From an uncultured Oscillospiraceae bacterium (GTDB lineage Bacteria > Bacillota > Clostridia > Oscillospirales > Acutalibacteraceae): DNA of 64,000 bases. Shown in pieces: positions 52,541 to 61,764 of this stretch. The position numbers and the translations under genes were made by a program. The stretch lies in assembly GCA_900539425.1 (NCBI GenBank), contig UQBX01000003.1, positions 62,001 through 126,000 of the forward strand. The letters run 5' to 3'. Position 1 is the first letter of the stretch. Each line of letters opens with the position of its first letter. The notes under the pieces are model-generated. The model saw nothing but the letters and a program-made list of their open reading frames with translations, did not search any database and had not been told where the DNA came from.

Positions 52541-53992
52541 ATGGAAAACAGGAAAAAAGAAATAAAAGAAAAATGCTGTATTTTTTCAAAAAGCATAGAT
52601 GCAGATTTTGATTATCAGGAAAATCTGCAGTCATACAATGATGATGTGTTGAAGATCATCAGGTGCAGCATCAATAATTTTGTTGTTAATTCCGTGTTCC
52701 AGAACGGCGTAGTAACCGTTCATGGAAAATCAAAAATATTTTTAACATACATCAGTGAGTCAAGCGCCTGCCTGTCTTGCGCAGAGTTTGAGGAGGATTT
52801 TGAAAAAAATATTTCTGTTGATACTGATGAGCAGGAAATATTTACCGATATATCTGTTTGCAATAAATACTGTAATTACAGGATTATAAACCAGCGCAGA
52901 GTTGATATACATAATTCATTTCAGATAAATATATGCGCTTACGCGCAGTCAGGCGCCCAAATGCTTGACGACTGTGATGATGTTATGATCGACAAGCAAA
53001 GCGTTTCCTACATTTCAAGAGTTGGTTCTGCCTATGTAAAGTCAGACTTTGAAGATGAAACTTCCGTTTCCGACGGCGCTGTAAAAAAGGTAATAAATGT
53101 TTTTGCGAATACAAATTGCAGAGAAGTAAAGCTAATAGATGATAAAATGCTTGTTAAAACAGATATTTGCTTTTCTGTATTATATACGGTTGATGCTGAT
53201 AAGGAAGAAATACGGCGCTGTGAAAAAAATACAGAGGTCAGCACTATTATAGACATACCGGGTATTAAGGAAAGCGATATTCCTATAGTGAAAGCAAAAG
53301 TCGGCAATCTGTTCTATAAGGTTAAAGCAGACGAAAATAACGAACTTACTGTTATTGAACTTATGGGCGATGTCAATTTTGACTGTGTAGTATACAGGCA
53401 ATGCAGCGTGAATATTCCTGATGATTGTTATTCACTTAAATGCAATACAGAAAATGTGCTTTCACAGATTGAGCTCAGCACAGATTACGAGCTTAGAAAA
53501 GAATCTTGCAATGAAACGCTTGTATTTGAGTTTGAGTCTGTAAACATAAAACAAGTGCTTGATCTGTCCCTTTGCTTCAGTGATGCAAACACAATAGAAA
53601 TGGGCGCGTTTGTATACGATGCTAACGGAGAGCTCCAGTATATAACAGACAGAAAAAAGATTGATTCTATTAAGGGAAGTCAGATTCAGGCTTATATAAC
53701 TTCGTTTGATTTCGTTATAAAATCAGAAAGTGTTATAGAAGCCAGAGTGGTTATTGCATATATTTCCCTTGATTTCAACAGAAAAAAGTTTACAGTGCTT
53801 TCTGATGTTGAAATGAAAGGTGAAAGCAATTTTGAATCGCCGGCGCTTGTAATATATTTCGCAGATAAAAACGAACGGCTTTGGGATATTGCAAAAACTT
53901 TTAAAACCTCGGTAGAGCTTATAAAAAAAGAAAATGAAATTACAAAGGACTTCTGTGAAACAAGCAGAGTTCTGATTATTCCCGGAGTATAA
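52541..53992 (+). CDS. sipL: SipL-type spore coat/SpoIVA-interacting protein (DUF3794 + LysM)
   Basis: A 483-aa protein with tandem DUF3794 regions (one ending about 290, another about 320-430) and a C-terminal LysM domain (about 436-483: YFADKNERLWDIAKTFKTSVELIKKEN, split here by the family's standard turn, then VLIIPGV). The architecture and adjacency to spoIVA match Clostridium difficile SipL, which binds SpoIVA through its LysM domain to anchor the coat. There is no signal peptide, consistent with a mother-cell cytosolic protein. AAAGGAG lies upstream. spoIVA begins 12 bases after its stop with its own AAGGAG. Confidence 0.87.
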   Translation: MENRKKEIKEKCCIFSKSIDADFDYQENLQSYNDDVLKIIRCSINNFVVNSVFQNGVVTVHGKSKIFLTYISESSACLSCAEFEEDFEKNISVDTDEQEIFTDISVCNKYCNYRIINQRRVDIHNSFQINICAYAQSGAQMLDDCDDVMIDKQSVSYISRVGSAYVKSDFEDETSVSDGAVKKVINVFANTNCREVKLIDDKMLVKTDICFSVLYTVDADKEEIRRCEKNTEVSTIIDIPGIKESDIPIVKAKVGNLFYKVKADENNELTVIELMGDVNFDCVVYRQCSVNIPDDCYSLKCNTENVLSQIELSTDYELRKESCNETLVFEFESVNIKQVLDLSLCFSDANTIEMGAFVYDANGELQYITDRKKIDSIKGSQIQAYITSFDFVIKSESVIEARVVIAYISLDFNRKKFTVLSDVEMKGESNFESPALVIYFADKNERLWDIAKTFKTSVELIKKENEITKDFCETSRVLIIPGV

Positions 53993-54004
53993 GGAGTTGC
54001 GCAA

Positions 54005-55474
54005 ATGAGTATATACACAGATATTTCTAAGAGAACACAGGGCGATATTTATATCGGTGTTGTAGGCCCCGTAAGAACCGGAAAATCAACTTTTATTAAA
54101 AAGTTTATGGATACCCTTGTTATTCCGAGAATTGACGGCGAATTTCAGAAAGAGCGGGCACGTGATGAACTTCCGCAGAGTGCTGCCGGCAGAACAATAA
54201 TGACCACTGAGCCTAAATTTATTCCTGAAGAGGCAATTGAACTCGCAATGGATGACAATCTCCATTTCAGAGTAAGACTTATTGATTGCGTTGGTTATAT
54301 TGTGCCGAGTTCGGTTGGATATATTGAAGAAGATCAGCCGAGAATGGTGCACACTCCTTGGTTTGATGATGAAATTCCTTTCAATATGGCGGCTGAAATC
54401 GGCACACAGAAAGTAATCAACGAACATTCAACGATCGGCCTTGTTGTAACAACTGATGGCTCAATAAGCAGTATACCGCGTGCTGAATATGAAGAGGCCG
54501 AAGAAAGAGTTATAAAAGAGTTAAAAGAGATTAACAAGCCATTTGTTGTTGCATTGAATTGTGTTGAGCCTAAAAGTCAGGAGGCAGTTGCTTTAGCGGC
54601 ACAACTCAGTGAAAAATATAATGTTCCTGTTATACCGATAAATTGTCTTGAGCTTGATGAACAGCAGATAAACAGAATACTTGAAACGGTTCTCTATGAG
54701 TTCCCTGCAAAATGTATTGAACTTAATCTTCCCGGATGGATAAAAAGTCTGGACAGCGAAGATGAATTCAAAACATCGCTGTTCACATATGTAAGGGATA
54801 TAAGCAAAACCATCAGTAATATACGCAGTGTCAAGTCTTTTGCATTACAGCTTAAAGATTATAAAGATATAGAAGACGCGTATATTTCAGATTCTGATCT
54901 TGCTACAGGCCGCATAAGCATTAAGGTAGGAATAGGCAACACATACTATTATTCCGTTCTTTCAGATAAATGCGGCGATGAAATTAGGGATGAAAAAGAC
55001 CTCATGCGCCTTGTCTGTGATTTAGCACAGATACGTACGAAATTCAAGAAATTTTCATCTGCACTTATGGAAGTTGACAGAACAGGGTACGGTATCGTTA
55101 TGCCTGATATAGATGAATTGACTCTTGAAGAACCCGAAATCGTAAAACAGGGCGGCAGATACGGTGTTAAGCTAAAGGCCCAGGCACCATCAATTCACAT
55201 GATAAAATGTAATACGTTTACAGAAGTTGCGCCTATTGTTGGAAGTGAAAGCCAGTCACAGGAGCTTGTTATGTATTTACTCAAGGAATTTGAGGAAAAT
55301 CCGAATAAGATATGGGAGACTGATATATTCGGAAAATCGCTTCATGAGCTCGTTAACGAGGGTTTACGCGGTAAGCTTGAACGTATGCCGGATGACGCAA
55401 GAAGCAAATTCCGTGAAACAATAGAGCGTGTAATCAATGAGGGATGCAGCGGTCTTATCTGTATAATTTTGTAA
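54005..55474 (+). CDS. spoIVA: Stage IV sporulation protein A
   Basis: A 489-aa ATPase that polymerises on the forespore to form the coat basement layer. The N-terminal TRAFAC-like domain holds Walker A GPVRTGKST (K27), then the family-specific PQSAAGRTIMTTEPKF and RLIDCVGY (Walker B region). The C-terminus GCSGLICIIL closely matches the conserved SpoIVA end, which is needed for SpoVM binding. Length equals the B. subtilis protein (492 aa). With spoVM 1.6 kb upstream and sipL adjacent, the complete core anchoring module is in one place. Confidence 0.97.
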   Translation: MSIYTDISKRTQGDIYIGVVGPVRTGKSTFIKKFMDTLVIPRIDGEFQKERARDELPQSAAGRTIMTTEPKFIPEEAIELAMDDNLHFRVRLIDCVGYIVPSSVGYIEEDQPRMVHTPWFDDEIPFNMAAEIGTQKVINEHSTIGLVVTTDGSISSIPRAEYEEAEERVIKELKEINKPFVVALNCVEPKSQEAVALAAQLSEKYNVPVIPINCLELDEQQINRILETVLYEFPAKCIELNLPGWIKSLDSEDEFKTSLFTYVRDISKTISNIRSVKSFALQLKDYKDIEDAYISDSDLATGRISIKVGIGNTYYYSVLSDKCGDEIRDEKDLMRLVCDLAQIRTKFKKFSSALMEVDRTGYGIVMPDIDELTLEEPEIVKQGGRYGVKLKAQAPSIHMIKCNTFTEVAPIVGSESQSQELVMYLLKEFEENPNKIWETDIFGKSLHELVNEGLRGKLERMPDDARSKFRETIERVINEGCSGLICIIL

Positions 55475-55500
55475 AAAAAAGAGGTTCATTTGAACCTCTT
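55473..55500 (-). terminator. Terminator of the DUF1294 operon (convergent with spoIVA)
   Basis: A perfect 9-bp stem AAGAGGTTC (55479-55487) / GAACCTCTT (55492-55500) with a 4-base loop. The A-run at 55473-55480 becomes a T-run on the minus strand. The stem overlaps the stop codon of the minus-strand gene. It lies just after the spoIVA stop and may act weakly on that strand as well. Confidence 0.8.
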
Positions 55501-55780
55501 AAAGTTTAGAAACATATAAGACAAGTATTGCGGCTGCAATATGGAGCAGAATTATTAAAGGCAGCCCTATCATAAATCTTTTGTGCTTTGTTTTATGATG
55601 CACAGCTTTCATTGTGAGATATTCACCCACAGAGCCGCCGATTAATGCAACAGTGAGCAATAAATCTTCTGAAATTCTGTATTTTCCTTTTATTGCTCTG
55701 CGTTTGTCCGCAACAGTTAATATTATAGATATTGTATTTATAACTATTAAATATATTACAAATAATGCGTTTACGCTCAT
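55499..55780 (-). CDS. DUF1294 family membrane protein
   Basis: A 93-aa protein of the DUF1294 family. It has an N-terminal helix (about 5-25), the DKRRAIKGKYRISEDLLL motif, a second helix with GGSVGEYLTMKAVHHKTKHKRF and a C-terminal helix (about 70-90). The family is small, widespread and of unknown function. It starts at the stop of the upstream zinc-ribbon gene (one-base overlap) and ends in a terminator, making a two-gene minus-strand unit. Confidence 0.9.
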   Translation of the reverse strand: MSVNALFVIYLIVINTISIILTVADKRRAIKGKYRISEDLLLTVALIGGSVGEYLTMKAVHHKTKHKRFMIGLPLIILLHIAAAILVLYVSKL

Positions 55781-56067
55781 TATTTGAATTCCTTTAGCTT
55801 TTTTAAATCATACGGGCCAACAGCGTATTTTTGACCCGTAGCAAGAAGGTCGCCCTGATCCTCGTCTATTGTATAAATAGAAGCGCACTTCGGGCATACA
55901 AGAAAATATACGCCTTCTGCATTTATAAGCGGATATTCTGCAATAAGGCGAACATTCATGTTTCTGAACACCTTGAAATTTACTTTATTTTTACAGTTCG
56001 GGCACTCAATAGGCTCTGTTTCGCCTTTTTCTTTAACTCTGTCTGAATTGCCTAATCTGTATTCCAT
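55780..56067 (-). CDS. Zinc-ribbon protein of unknown function (95 aa)
   Basis: A short soluble protein with two cysteine pairs, CPNC (about 22-25) and CPKC (about 58-61), that could form one zinc ribbon. Between them is the VNFKVFRNMNVRLIAEYPLINAEGVYFLV segment split by predicted beta strands. The C-terminal tail KYAVGPYDLKKLKEF is conserved-looking, but I do not recognise a named family. It is translationally coupled to the DUF1294 gene (overlap of one base). GGGTGATA upstream of the ATG may serve as the SD. Function unknown. Confidence 0.75.
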   Translation of the reverse strand: MEYRLGNSDRVKEKGETEPIECPNCKNKVNFKVFRNMNVRLIAEYPLINAEGVYFLVCPKCASIYTIDEDQGDLLATGQKYAVGPYDLKKLKEFK

Positions 56068-56125
56068 AATATCACCCGATTTCTTAATAATTATATTTTT
56101 GCAGATAAAAAGGAAAGTGTCAAGT

Positions 56126-57322
56126 ATGAAAAAAATATTTGCAGTTTTATTTTCTGTACTATTCTTGTTTTCAGGCTGCTCTGCAGTTCAGGATAGTGAA
56201 ACACACATCAATTCGCCGGATGATTATGTAAAGTCTGTCTGGATGACTTATTTTGAACTCGAACAGCTGACTTCTTCAAGCGACACAGCTCAGGATTTTG
56301 AAAAAGCTGTAAAAGAAGCTTTTGATATTTTAAAAGAAACAGGCTTAAATACCGTAACCGTTCAGGTGCGCCCGTGTGCCGACGCTTTTTATAAATCGGA
56401 TTATTTCCCTGTGTCAAAATATTGCTTTGGTGAGCAGGGCGGGGAATTAAAATATGACCCGCTTGAAATAATGGTTTCCGTTGCTCATTCTATGAATCTA
56501 AGGCTTGAAGCATGGATTAATCCTTATCGTGTTTCACAGTCAGATGATATTAATGAACTATGTGATACTAATCAGGCTAAGATTTGGTATCAGAACGACG
56601 ATACTAAAAGCAACGTATACATATCAGATAAAATATATTTTAATCCTGCAAGTGATGAAGTTACACAGTTGATTGTGAACGGTGTAAAGGAAATTGTTAT
56701 GAATTACGCCGTTGACGGTATTCATTTTGACGATTATTTTTATCCTACTGATAAAGAAGATATCGATTCAAAAGAATATTCCGCATATGTTGAGAGCGGG
56801 GGAGATCTGGCGCTTGATGACTGGCGCAGAGAAAATGTATCCAATATGGTAAAAAGTGTGTATTCAGCTGTAAAACAGGCGAATGCAGAAGTACAGTTCG
56901 GAATAAGTCCGCAGTCAAAAGTTTCAACAGATTATAATGTACTTTACGCTGATGTTGAGAAATGGGCTTCTGAAGAAGGATATGTAGATTACATATGTCC
57001 TCAGATATATTTCGGCTTTTACAATGAAGTTCAGCCTTTCAGCCGAACAGCAAAAGAGTGGAGCGAGAGAACAACAGCAGTTAAGCTTTATGTAGGGCTT
57101 CCGCTCTATAAAGCCGGCGAAAAAGACGAATTTGCATCAGCAGATCAGGACTACGCAATAAACGAATTTGTTGATAACAATAATATAATTTCAAGGCAGA
57201 TTATATACCTTGACAATTTATCTAATGTCGGTGGGTATTATATCTATTCATTCAGTTATCTTACTGACGGTCAATCGTCAGCCGTTAAAAATGAAATAGA
57301 AAATATCAAAAATCTAAGTTAG
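56126..57322 (+). CDS. GHL10/DUF187-type glycosidase-like lipoprotein
   Basis: A 398-aa exported lipoprotein. The signal peptide ends in a lipobox FSGC with the lipidated cysteine at about residue 19. The mature part is a TIM-barrel of the glycosyl hydrolase-like 10 family (PF02638): SVWMTYFELEQL, NTVTVQVRPCADAFYKS, LEAWINPYR and DGIHFDDYFYP are its core motifs. Members are suspected to act on peptidoglycan or other surface glycans. ATG 56126 is chosen for the signal peptide and AAGGAAAG SD; the long upstream in-frame extension overlaps minus-strand genes. It overlaps the convergent mtaB by 17 bases. Confidence 0.88.
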   Translation: MKKIFAVLFSVLFLFSGCSAVQDSETHINSPDDYVKSVWMTYFELEQLTSSSDTAQDFEKAVKEAFDILKETGLNTVTVQVRPCADAFYKSDYFPVSKYCFGEQGGELKYDPLEIMVSVAHSMNLRLEAWINPYRVSQSDDINELCDTNQAKIWYQNDDTKSNVYISDKIYFNPASDEVTQLIVNGVKEIVMNYAVDGIHFDDYFYPTDKEDIDSKEYSAYVESGGDLALDDWRRENVSNMVKSVYSAVKQANAEVQFGISPQSKVSTDYNVLYADVEKWASEEGYVDYICPQIYFGFYNEVQPFSRTAKEWSERTTAVKLYVGLPLYKAGEKDEFASADQDYAINEFVDNNNIISRQIIYLDNLSNVGGYYIYSFSYLTDGQSSAVKNEIENIKNLS

Positions 57323-58598
57323 CTATACATTCATCGTCTTTTACTGAATGTATAACGCAGTCTGTTTCCAAACCTGTTAAATCGTTTTCGCATTTCAAAA
57401 GTACAGGTGTGTAGTTTTTAGTGTACCCGCGCAGGTAGTCTTTATCTGCGCGGCCTTCAATGAGTACGTTTACGGTTTTTCCTATCTGGTTTTCAAGGAA
57501 TTTTCTGCGTATATCTTCTGTTTCTTTTATCATTACTGCGGCGCGTTTTTCCTTTTCTGATTTAGTAACAGAATCGCCGCGCTTTGAAGCTACCGTGCCT
57601 GTTCTCTCCGAATACGGAAATACATGAACTTTTTCGAATCCGACCTTTTTTACAAATTCAAGGCTTTCTTCAAAGTCGTTTTGTGTTTCTTCGTTAAAAC
57701 CAACCATAACGTCTGTTGTTAAAGAACAGTCTTTAAACGCTTTCCTGAGTTTCCGGCACAGTTCATAATATTCAGAAGCAGTGTAGTGGCGATTCATACT
57801 TTTCAGCGTCTTATCGCAGCCGCTTTGCAGTGATATGTGAAACTGAGGGCAGAATTTTTCTACCTCGGAAAGTCTTTCAATAATACTGTCCGTAATATGA
57901 TCGGGCTCAAGGCTGCCAAGCCTGATTCTTGTTATTCCGTCAATCTCAGCGCAGGTTTCAACAGCGTCAGCTATGTTGAAGTCTGCGCCTTTTCCATATG
58001 CCGAAAGGTTGATTCCAACCAATACGATTTCTTTGATTCCGTTTTCTGCAAGTTCTTTAACTTCTGATTTTAGGTCACTAAGTGGTTTTGACCTAACTCT
58101 ACCGCGGCTTTTAGGTATGATACAGTAGGAGCAGAATCTGTCACATCCATCCTCTATTTTTACAAAAGCTCTGACTCTGCCGCCAAAGGAACTTACTTTG
58201 CACGGTGAAAATTCTTCGCATGATTCGTGCTGGCTGAGGCTTATAATTCTGCTTTGCTCAATATTGTATCTGTTTATAAGTTCAAGAATATCGTTATCAT
58301 TTTTATTTCCCAGTACTATATCTGCCTGTTCAAGCTTTTCAGCGTCTTCCGGAAAAGCCTGAGGCATGCAGCCCGTTAAAACAACTACGCTTTCAGGGTG
58401 CTTCCTTTTAAATTTTCGTACGCTTTGCCTTGTCTTTTGATCCGCTGTAGCAGTAACTGTACAAGAGTTAATTATATAGTAATCAGCTTCTTCGTTATTT
58501 CCTACGATTTCAAATCCTGCTTTCTGAAGGATCTCTGCCATATATTCGCTCTCAGCCTGGTTTACCTTACAGCCTAATGTGTAAAATGCTGCTTTCAT
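57306..58598 (-). CDS. mtaB: tRNA (N6-L-threonylcarbamoyladenosine37-C2)-methylthiotransferase
   Basis: A 430-aa radical SAM enzyme that adds a methylthio group to t6A37 in ANN-decoding tRNAs. The N-terminal MTTase domain has cysteines in TLGCKVNQAE, INSCTV and TGCMPQ for the auxiliary cluster. The radical SAM cluster is CDRFCSYC, and a TRAM RNA-binding domain occupies the last 60 residues. The pattern (TLGCKVNQ) is that of MtaB rather than MiaB or RimO. It has its own promoter and is divergent from the carboxypeptidase gene. Confidence 0.95.
   Translation of the reverse strand: MKAAFYTLGCKVNQAESEYMAEILQKAGFEIVGNNEEADYYIINSCTVTATADQKTRQSVRKFKRKHPESVVVLTGCMPQAFPEDAEKLEQADIVLGNKNDNDILELINRYNIEQSRIISLSQHESCEEFSPCKVSSFGGRVRAFVKIEDGCDRFCSYCIIPKSRGRVRSKPLSDLKSEVKELAENGIKEIVLVGINLSAYGKGADFNIADAVETCAEIDGITRIRLGSLEPDHITDSIIERLSEVEKFCPQFHISLQSGCDKTLKSMNRHYTASEYYELCRKLRKAFKDCSLTTDVMVGFNEETQNDFEESLEFVKKVGFEKVHVFPYSERTGTVASKRGDSVTKSEKEKRAAVMIKETEDIRRKFLENQIGKTVNVLIEGRADKDYLRGYTKNYTPVLLKCENDLTGLETDCVIHSVKDDECIANLDF
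57324..57354. repeat. 10-bp perfect inverted repeat at the lipoprotein/mtaB convergent end
   Basis: TATACATTCA (57324-57333) and TGAATGTATA (57345-57354) with an 11-base loop lie directly after the lipoprotein stop codon and inside the mtaB 3' coding region. No T-run follows on the plus strand, so this is at best a weak terminator or an RNA-stabilising hairpin. Confidence 0.45.
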
Positions 58599-58630
58599 TT
58601 TTTTACCTCTGGATTTATTTTGTTTTAGTA

Positions 58631-58659
58631 ATTATACCAAAAGTTAAGTATTATATCAA
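58631..58659 (-). promoter_or_regulatory. Sigma-A-type promoter of mtaB
   Basis: On the minus strand TTGATA (58659-58654), a 17-base spacer and TATAAT (58636-58631), about 33 bases ahead of the start codon. Confidence 0.8.
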
Positions 58660-58665
58660 CTTTTG
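58638..58665. promoter_or_regulatory. Dyad overlapping the mtaB promoter
   Basis: An 8-bp inverted repeat CAAAAGTT (58638-58645) / AACTTTTG (58658-58665) with a 12-base spacer spans the -35 and spacer of the mtaB promoter in the mtaB-carboxypeptidase divergent region. The placement suits a repressor. Confidence 0.4.
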
Positions 58666-58715
58666 ATGAATATTAATATATTGATAGTTTATAAACAGTG
58701 AAAGGACTTGTTTAT

Positions 58716-59867
58716 ATGAAAAAGCTTATATCTGTTTTTTTGTGTTTGCTGATATCTTTTTCAGGTACGATTTATTGCTTTGCTGAAGAAAAAGAAAACA
58801 ATACGACGGCGCCTTTTGAGGATTTTTCAAAATCGTCAATTCTTATGTGTGCCGATACAGGCGATATTATTTATGAGAACAATGCATACGAGCATCTTTC
58901 TCCTGCGTCTGTCACAAAGGTAATGAGTATGCTTTTAATTTTAGAAGCACTTGAAAGCGGTAAAATATCGCTATCAGATGAAGTTGTTACAAGTAAAAAC
59001 GCTGTTGCAATGGGCGGTTCTCAGATATGGCTCGAAGAGGGCGAAAAAATGACAGTTGATGAACTGCTTAAAGCAGTTGCAGTAGCTTCTGCAAATGACG
59101 CATGCACGGCTTTGGCTGAATACATAGCAGGTTCAACAACTTCCTTCGTTTCTATGATGAATGAGCGCGCAAAAGAGCTGGGGCTTGAGAATACTAATTT
59201 TGAAAACTGCACAGGTCTTGATGATACGGCTACAAATCATTATTCATGCGCATATGATATCGCTGTAATTTCAAGAGAAGTTATGCAGCACGAACTTATA
59301 AAAAATTATACAACTATATGGCTTGATTATCTGAGAAACGGAGAAACAGAGCTTAACAATACTAATAAGCTTGTTAATACGTATAACGGCATAACAGGAT
59401 TAAAGACAGGTACAACTTCAAAAGCCGGTTTCTGCGTCTGCGCTACAGCCGAAAGAGACGGCATGAGTCTTATTTCAGTTGTTCTTGGCGCTGACACAAG
59501 TGAAGACAGATTTACAAGTGCATCAAATATGCTTGATTACGGTTTTGCAAATTATCAGATAATTGTGCCCGAAATAGATGAAACTCAGATTTCAACTGTA
59601 AAAGTGATAAACGGAATAGAAAAATCATTAATGCCGATATATGATGAAACAGATAAGATTTTAGTAAAAAAGGGCGGGGAAGATATAACCTATGAGTATA
59701 AGACGGAGCCGTCCGTATCTGCACCTGTTAAATCAGGTGATAAACTTGGTGAAATAATTATCAAATCGGGTAATGAAACTATCAGAACAGTTAAACTATA
59801 TTCTGGCAAAAACATTGACAAAATTAGTTTTTCTTATGTTTTTAAAGAAATGTTGAGTAATATTTAA
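58716..59867 (+). CDS. D-alanyl-D-alanine carboxypeptidase (DacF-like penicillin-binding protein)
   Basis: A 383-aa S11-family carboxypeptidase that trims stem pentapeptides. A signal peptide (about 1-25, ending YCFAEE) precedes the catalytic domain with SPASVTKVM (SxxK), SANDACTA (SxN) and GLKTGTTSKAG (KTG). A C-terminal PBP5_C-like domain and a hydrophobic/basic end (about residues 360-383) may give amphipathic membrane anchoring. ATG 58716 with AAAGGA nine bases upstream is chosen over GTG 58698. DacF/DacB types act in spore cortex and vegetative wall; the assignment between these is open. Confidence 0.92.
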   Translation: MKKLISVFLCLLISFSGTIYCFAEEKENNTTAPFEDFSKSSILMCADTGDIIYENNAYEHLSPASVTKVMSMLLILEALESGKISLSDEVVTSKNAVAMGGSQIWLEEGEKMTVDELLKAVAVASANDACTALAEYIAGSTTSFVSMMNERAKELGLENTNFENCTGLDDTATNHYSCAYDIAVISREVMQHELIKNYTTIWLDYLRNGETELNNTNKLVNTYNGITGLKTGTTSKAGFCVCATAERDGMSLISVVLGADTSEDRFTSASNMLDYGFANYQIIVPEIDETQISTVKVINGIEKSLMPIYDETDKILVKKGGEDITYEYKTEPSVSAPVKSGDKLGEIIIKSGNETIRTVKLYSGKNIDKISFSYVFKEMLSNI

Positions 59868-59878
59868 CAAAAAACTGT

Positions 59879-59907
59879 TGATTATAGGCGCCTTTTGTTG
59901 TAGAATA
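59879..59907 (+). promoter_or_regulatory. Sigma-A-type promoter of pgi
   Basis: TTGATT (59879-59884), a 17-base spacer and TAGAAT (59902-59907), about 38 bases before the pgi start. Confidence 0.75.
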
Positions 59908-59944
59908 GGCAATTGGAATTTATGAGAATATGGAGGTTTAATAT

Positions 59945-61291
59945 ATGGAAAAATTAAAACTTGTAAATAAATATGCAGATAAATTCGTTTCCGAAAATGA
60001 AATTGCGGAGAATGCGGCAAGAGGCGTAGAAGCTCTCAGAACACTGCACGCTAAAAACGGTGCAGGCAATGATTTTCTCGGCTGGGTAACTCTTCCTACC
60101 GATTATGATAAAGAAGAGTTTGCAAGAATCGAAAAAGCTGCAGAATACATCAAAAAGAATTGTGATGTTCTTGTTGTTATCGGTATAGGTGGTTCTTACC
60201 TTGGCGCAAGAGCCGTTATTGAAGCTCTTAAATCATCTAATTATAATGCACTTGCAAAAGACACTCCTCAGATTTATTTCATCGGTAACAGCATCAGCCC
60301 GGCTATGCTCAACGATGTTCTTGCGGCTTGTGAGGGCAAGGATATTTGCGTAAATGTTATCTCAAAAAGCGGTACTACTACTGAGCCCGCAATTGCATTC
60401 AGAGTATTCCGTGAACTTATCAATAAAAAGTATTCTAAGGAAGAAGCTGCAAAGCGTATCTTCTGCACAACCGATAAGGCTAAAGGTACTCTTAAAGAAC
60501 TTGCAGACAGAGAGGGTTATGAAACATTCGTTGTGCCTGATGATGTAGGAGGAAGATATTCCGTTCTTACTGCTGTTGGTCTTCTTCCAATTGCATGTGC
60601 AGGTATTGACATCAAAGCTCTTATGGCTGGTGCAAAATACGCTCAGGACAGTCTCAACAGTGAAGATATTAATGAAAACGACTGCCTCAAATATGCTGTT
60701 ATTAGAAATTGTTTTTATGACAAGGGCAAGAAACTTGAGTGCTTTATCTGCTATGAGCCTTATATGACTATGTTCAACGAATGGCTCAAACAGCTTTTCG
60801 CAGAAAGCGAAGGCAAGGACGGCAAGGGACTTTATCCTGTTTCCTGTGTTTTCTCAACTGATCTTCATTCAGTAGGCCAGTTTATCCAGGAAAGCGGCTC
60901 AAATCTTATGTTTGAAACATGTATTAAATTCAACAACCCTGTTTCTGATTTCGTAATTGAAGAAGAACCCGAAAATATTGACGGACTTAATTTCCTTGCA
61001 GGCAGAAAAATGAGTTACATCAACGAGAAAGCAAGACAGGGTACTCTCCTTGCACACACTGAGGGCGGAGTTGCAAACCTTGTGCTTGAGTCTGATACTC
61101 CTTCAGAGGAAAACATCGGATATCTCATTTATTTCTTTGAAAAAGCATGCGCTATTTCAGGTTATATGCTTGGTGTAAATCCGTTCAATCAGCCCGGTGT
61201 TGAAAGCTACAAGAAAAATATGTTTGCACTTCTCGGCAAGCCCGGTTATGAAAGTGAAAAAGAAAAACTTGAAAAAGAACTCGGTATATGA
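59945..61291 (+). CDS. pgi: Glucose-6-phosphate isomerase
   Basis: A 448-aa glycolytic enzyme interconverting glucose-6-P and fructose-6-P. The short Firmicutes/Thermotogae-type length fits. Family motifs seen are [40 protein letters not shown] (PGI signature 1 region) and FIQESGSN with the catalytic glutamate; the C-terminal QPGVESYK contains the conserved lysine. A GGAGG SD lies 7-8 bases upstream. It has its own promoter and is followed by a small P-loop gene with its own SD. Confidence 0.97.
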   Translation: MEKLKLVNKYADKFVSENEIAENAARGVEALRTLHAKNGAGNDFLGWVTLPTDYDKEEFARIEKAAEYIKKNCDVLVVIGIGGSYLGARAVIEALKSSNYNALAKDTPQIYFIGNSISPAMLNDVLAACEGKDICVNVISKSGTTTEPAIAFRVFRELINKKYSKEEAAKRIFCTTDKAKGTLKELADREGYETFVVPDDVGGRYSVLTAVGLLPIACAGIDIKALMAGAKYAQDSLNSEDINENDCLKYAVIRNCFYDKGKKLECFICYEPYMTMFNEWLKQLFAESEGKDGKGLYPVSCVFSTDLHSVGQFIQESGSNLMFETCIKFNNPVSDFVIEEEPENIDGLNFLAGRKMSYINEKARQGTLLAHTEGGVANLVLESDTPSEENIGYLIYFFEKACAISGYMLGVNPFNQPGVESYKKNMFALLGKPGYESEKEKLEKELGI

Positions 61292-61338
61292 TAATATATA
61301 GATGAATTAAAAATTGTTTAACCTTGGAGGAATAATAA

Positions 61339-61755
61339 ATGATAAAACTTATTATCGGAAATAAAGGTTCGGGAAAAACAAAAAAGCTTGTAGACCTTGT
61401 AAATTCCTGCGTTGAAAATTCCGACGGCAACGTTGTATGCGTTGAAAAAGAGCCAAAGCTTACCTATGATATCTCTTCAAAGGCAAGGCTCCTTGAAACA
61501 GAAACATACAGCATCAACGGCTGCAAAGCTTTTTACGGATTCCTTGCCGGAATCTGTGCCGGAAACTATGATGTTACCGATGTTCTTATAGATGCCACAT
61601 TCAAAATTGTTGGCCGTGATTATTCCAAACTTCCGCAGTTCTTTGATATGCTTTCTGAACTCTCAGAAGCAACCGATGTAAACTTCTATTTCACAATCAG
61701 CTGTGATAAGGAAGATTTACCGGTTGAGATATTTGATTACTGCGAGGAACTTTAA
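61339..61755 (+). CDS. Small P-loop ATP-binding protein, function unknown
   Basis: A 138-aa protein opening with Walker A GNKGSGKT (residues 7-14) and containing a possible Walker B strand TDVLIDA near residue 85. I recall close relatives in many Clostridia annotated as hypothetical or loosely as PilT-like; nothing else here suggests type IV pili. The length is too short for a full AAA or RecA core, so it may be a minimal P-loop domain. TTGGAGGAA precedes the ATG and a terminator follows, so it is the last gene of the pgi transcript. Confidence 0.75.
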   Translation: MIKLIIGNKGSGKTKKLVDLVNSCVENSDGNVVCVEKEPKLTYDISSKARLLETETYSINGCKAFYGFLAGICAGNYDVTDVLIDATFKIVGRDYSKLPQFFDMLSELSEATDVNFYFTISCDKEDLPVEIFDYCEEL

Positions 61756-61764
61756 GTTTAATTT

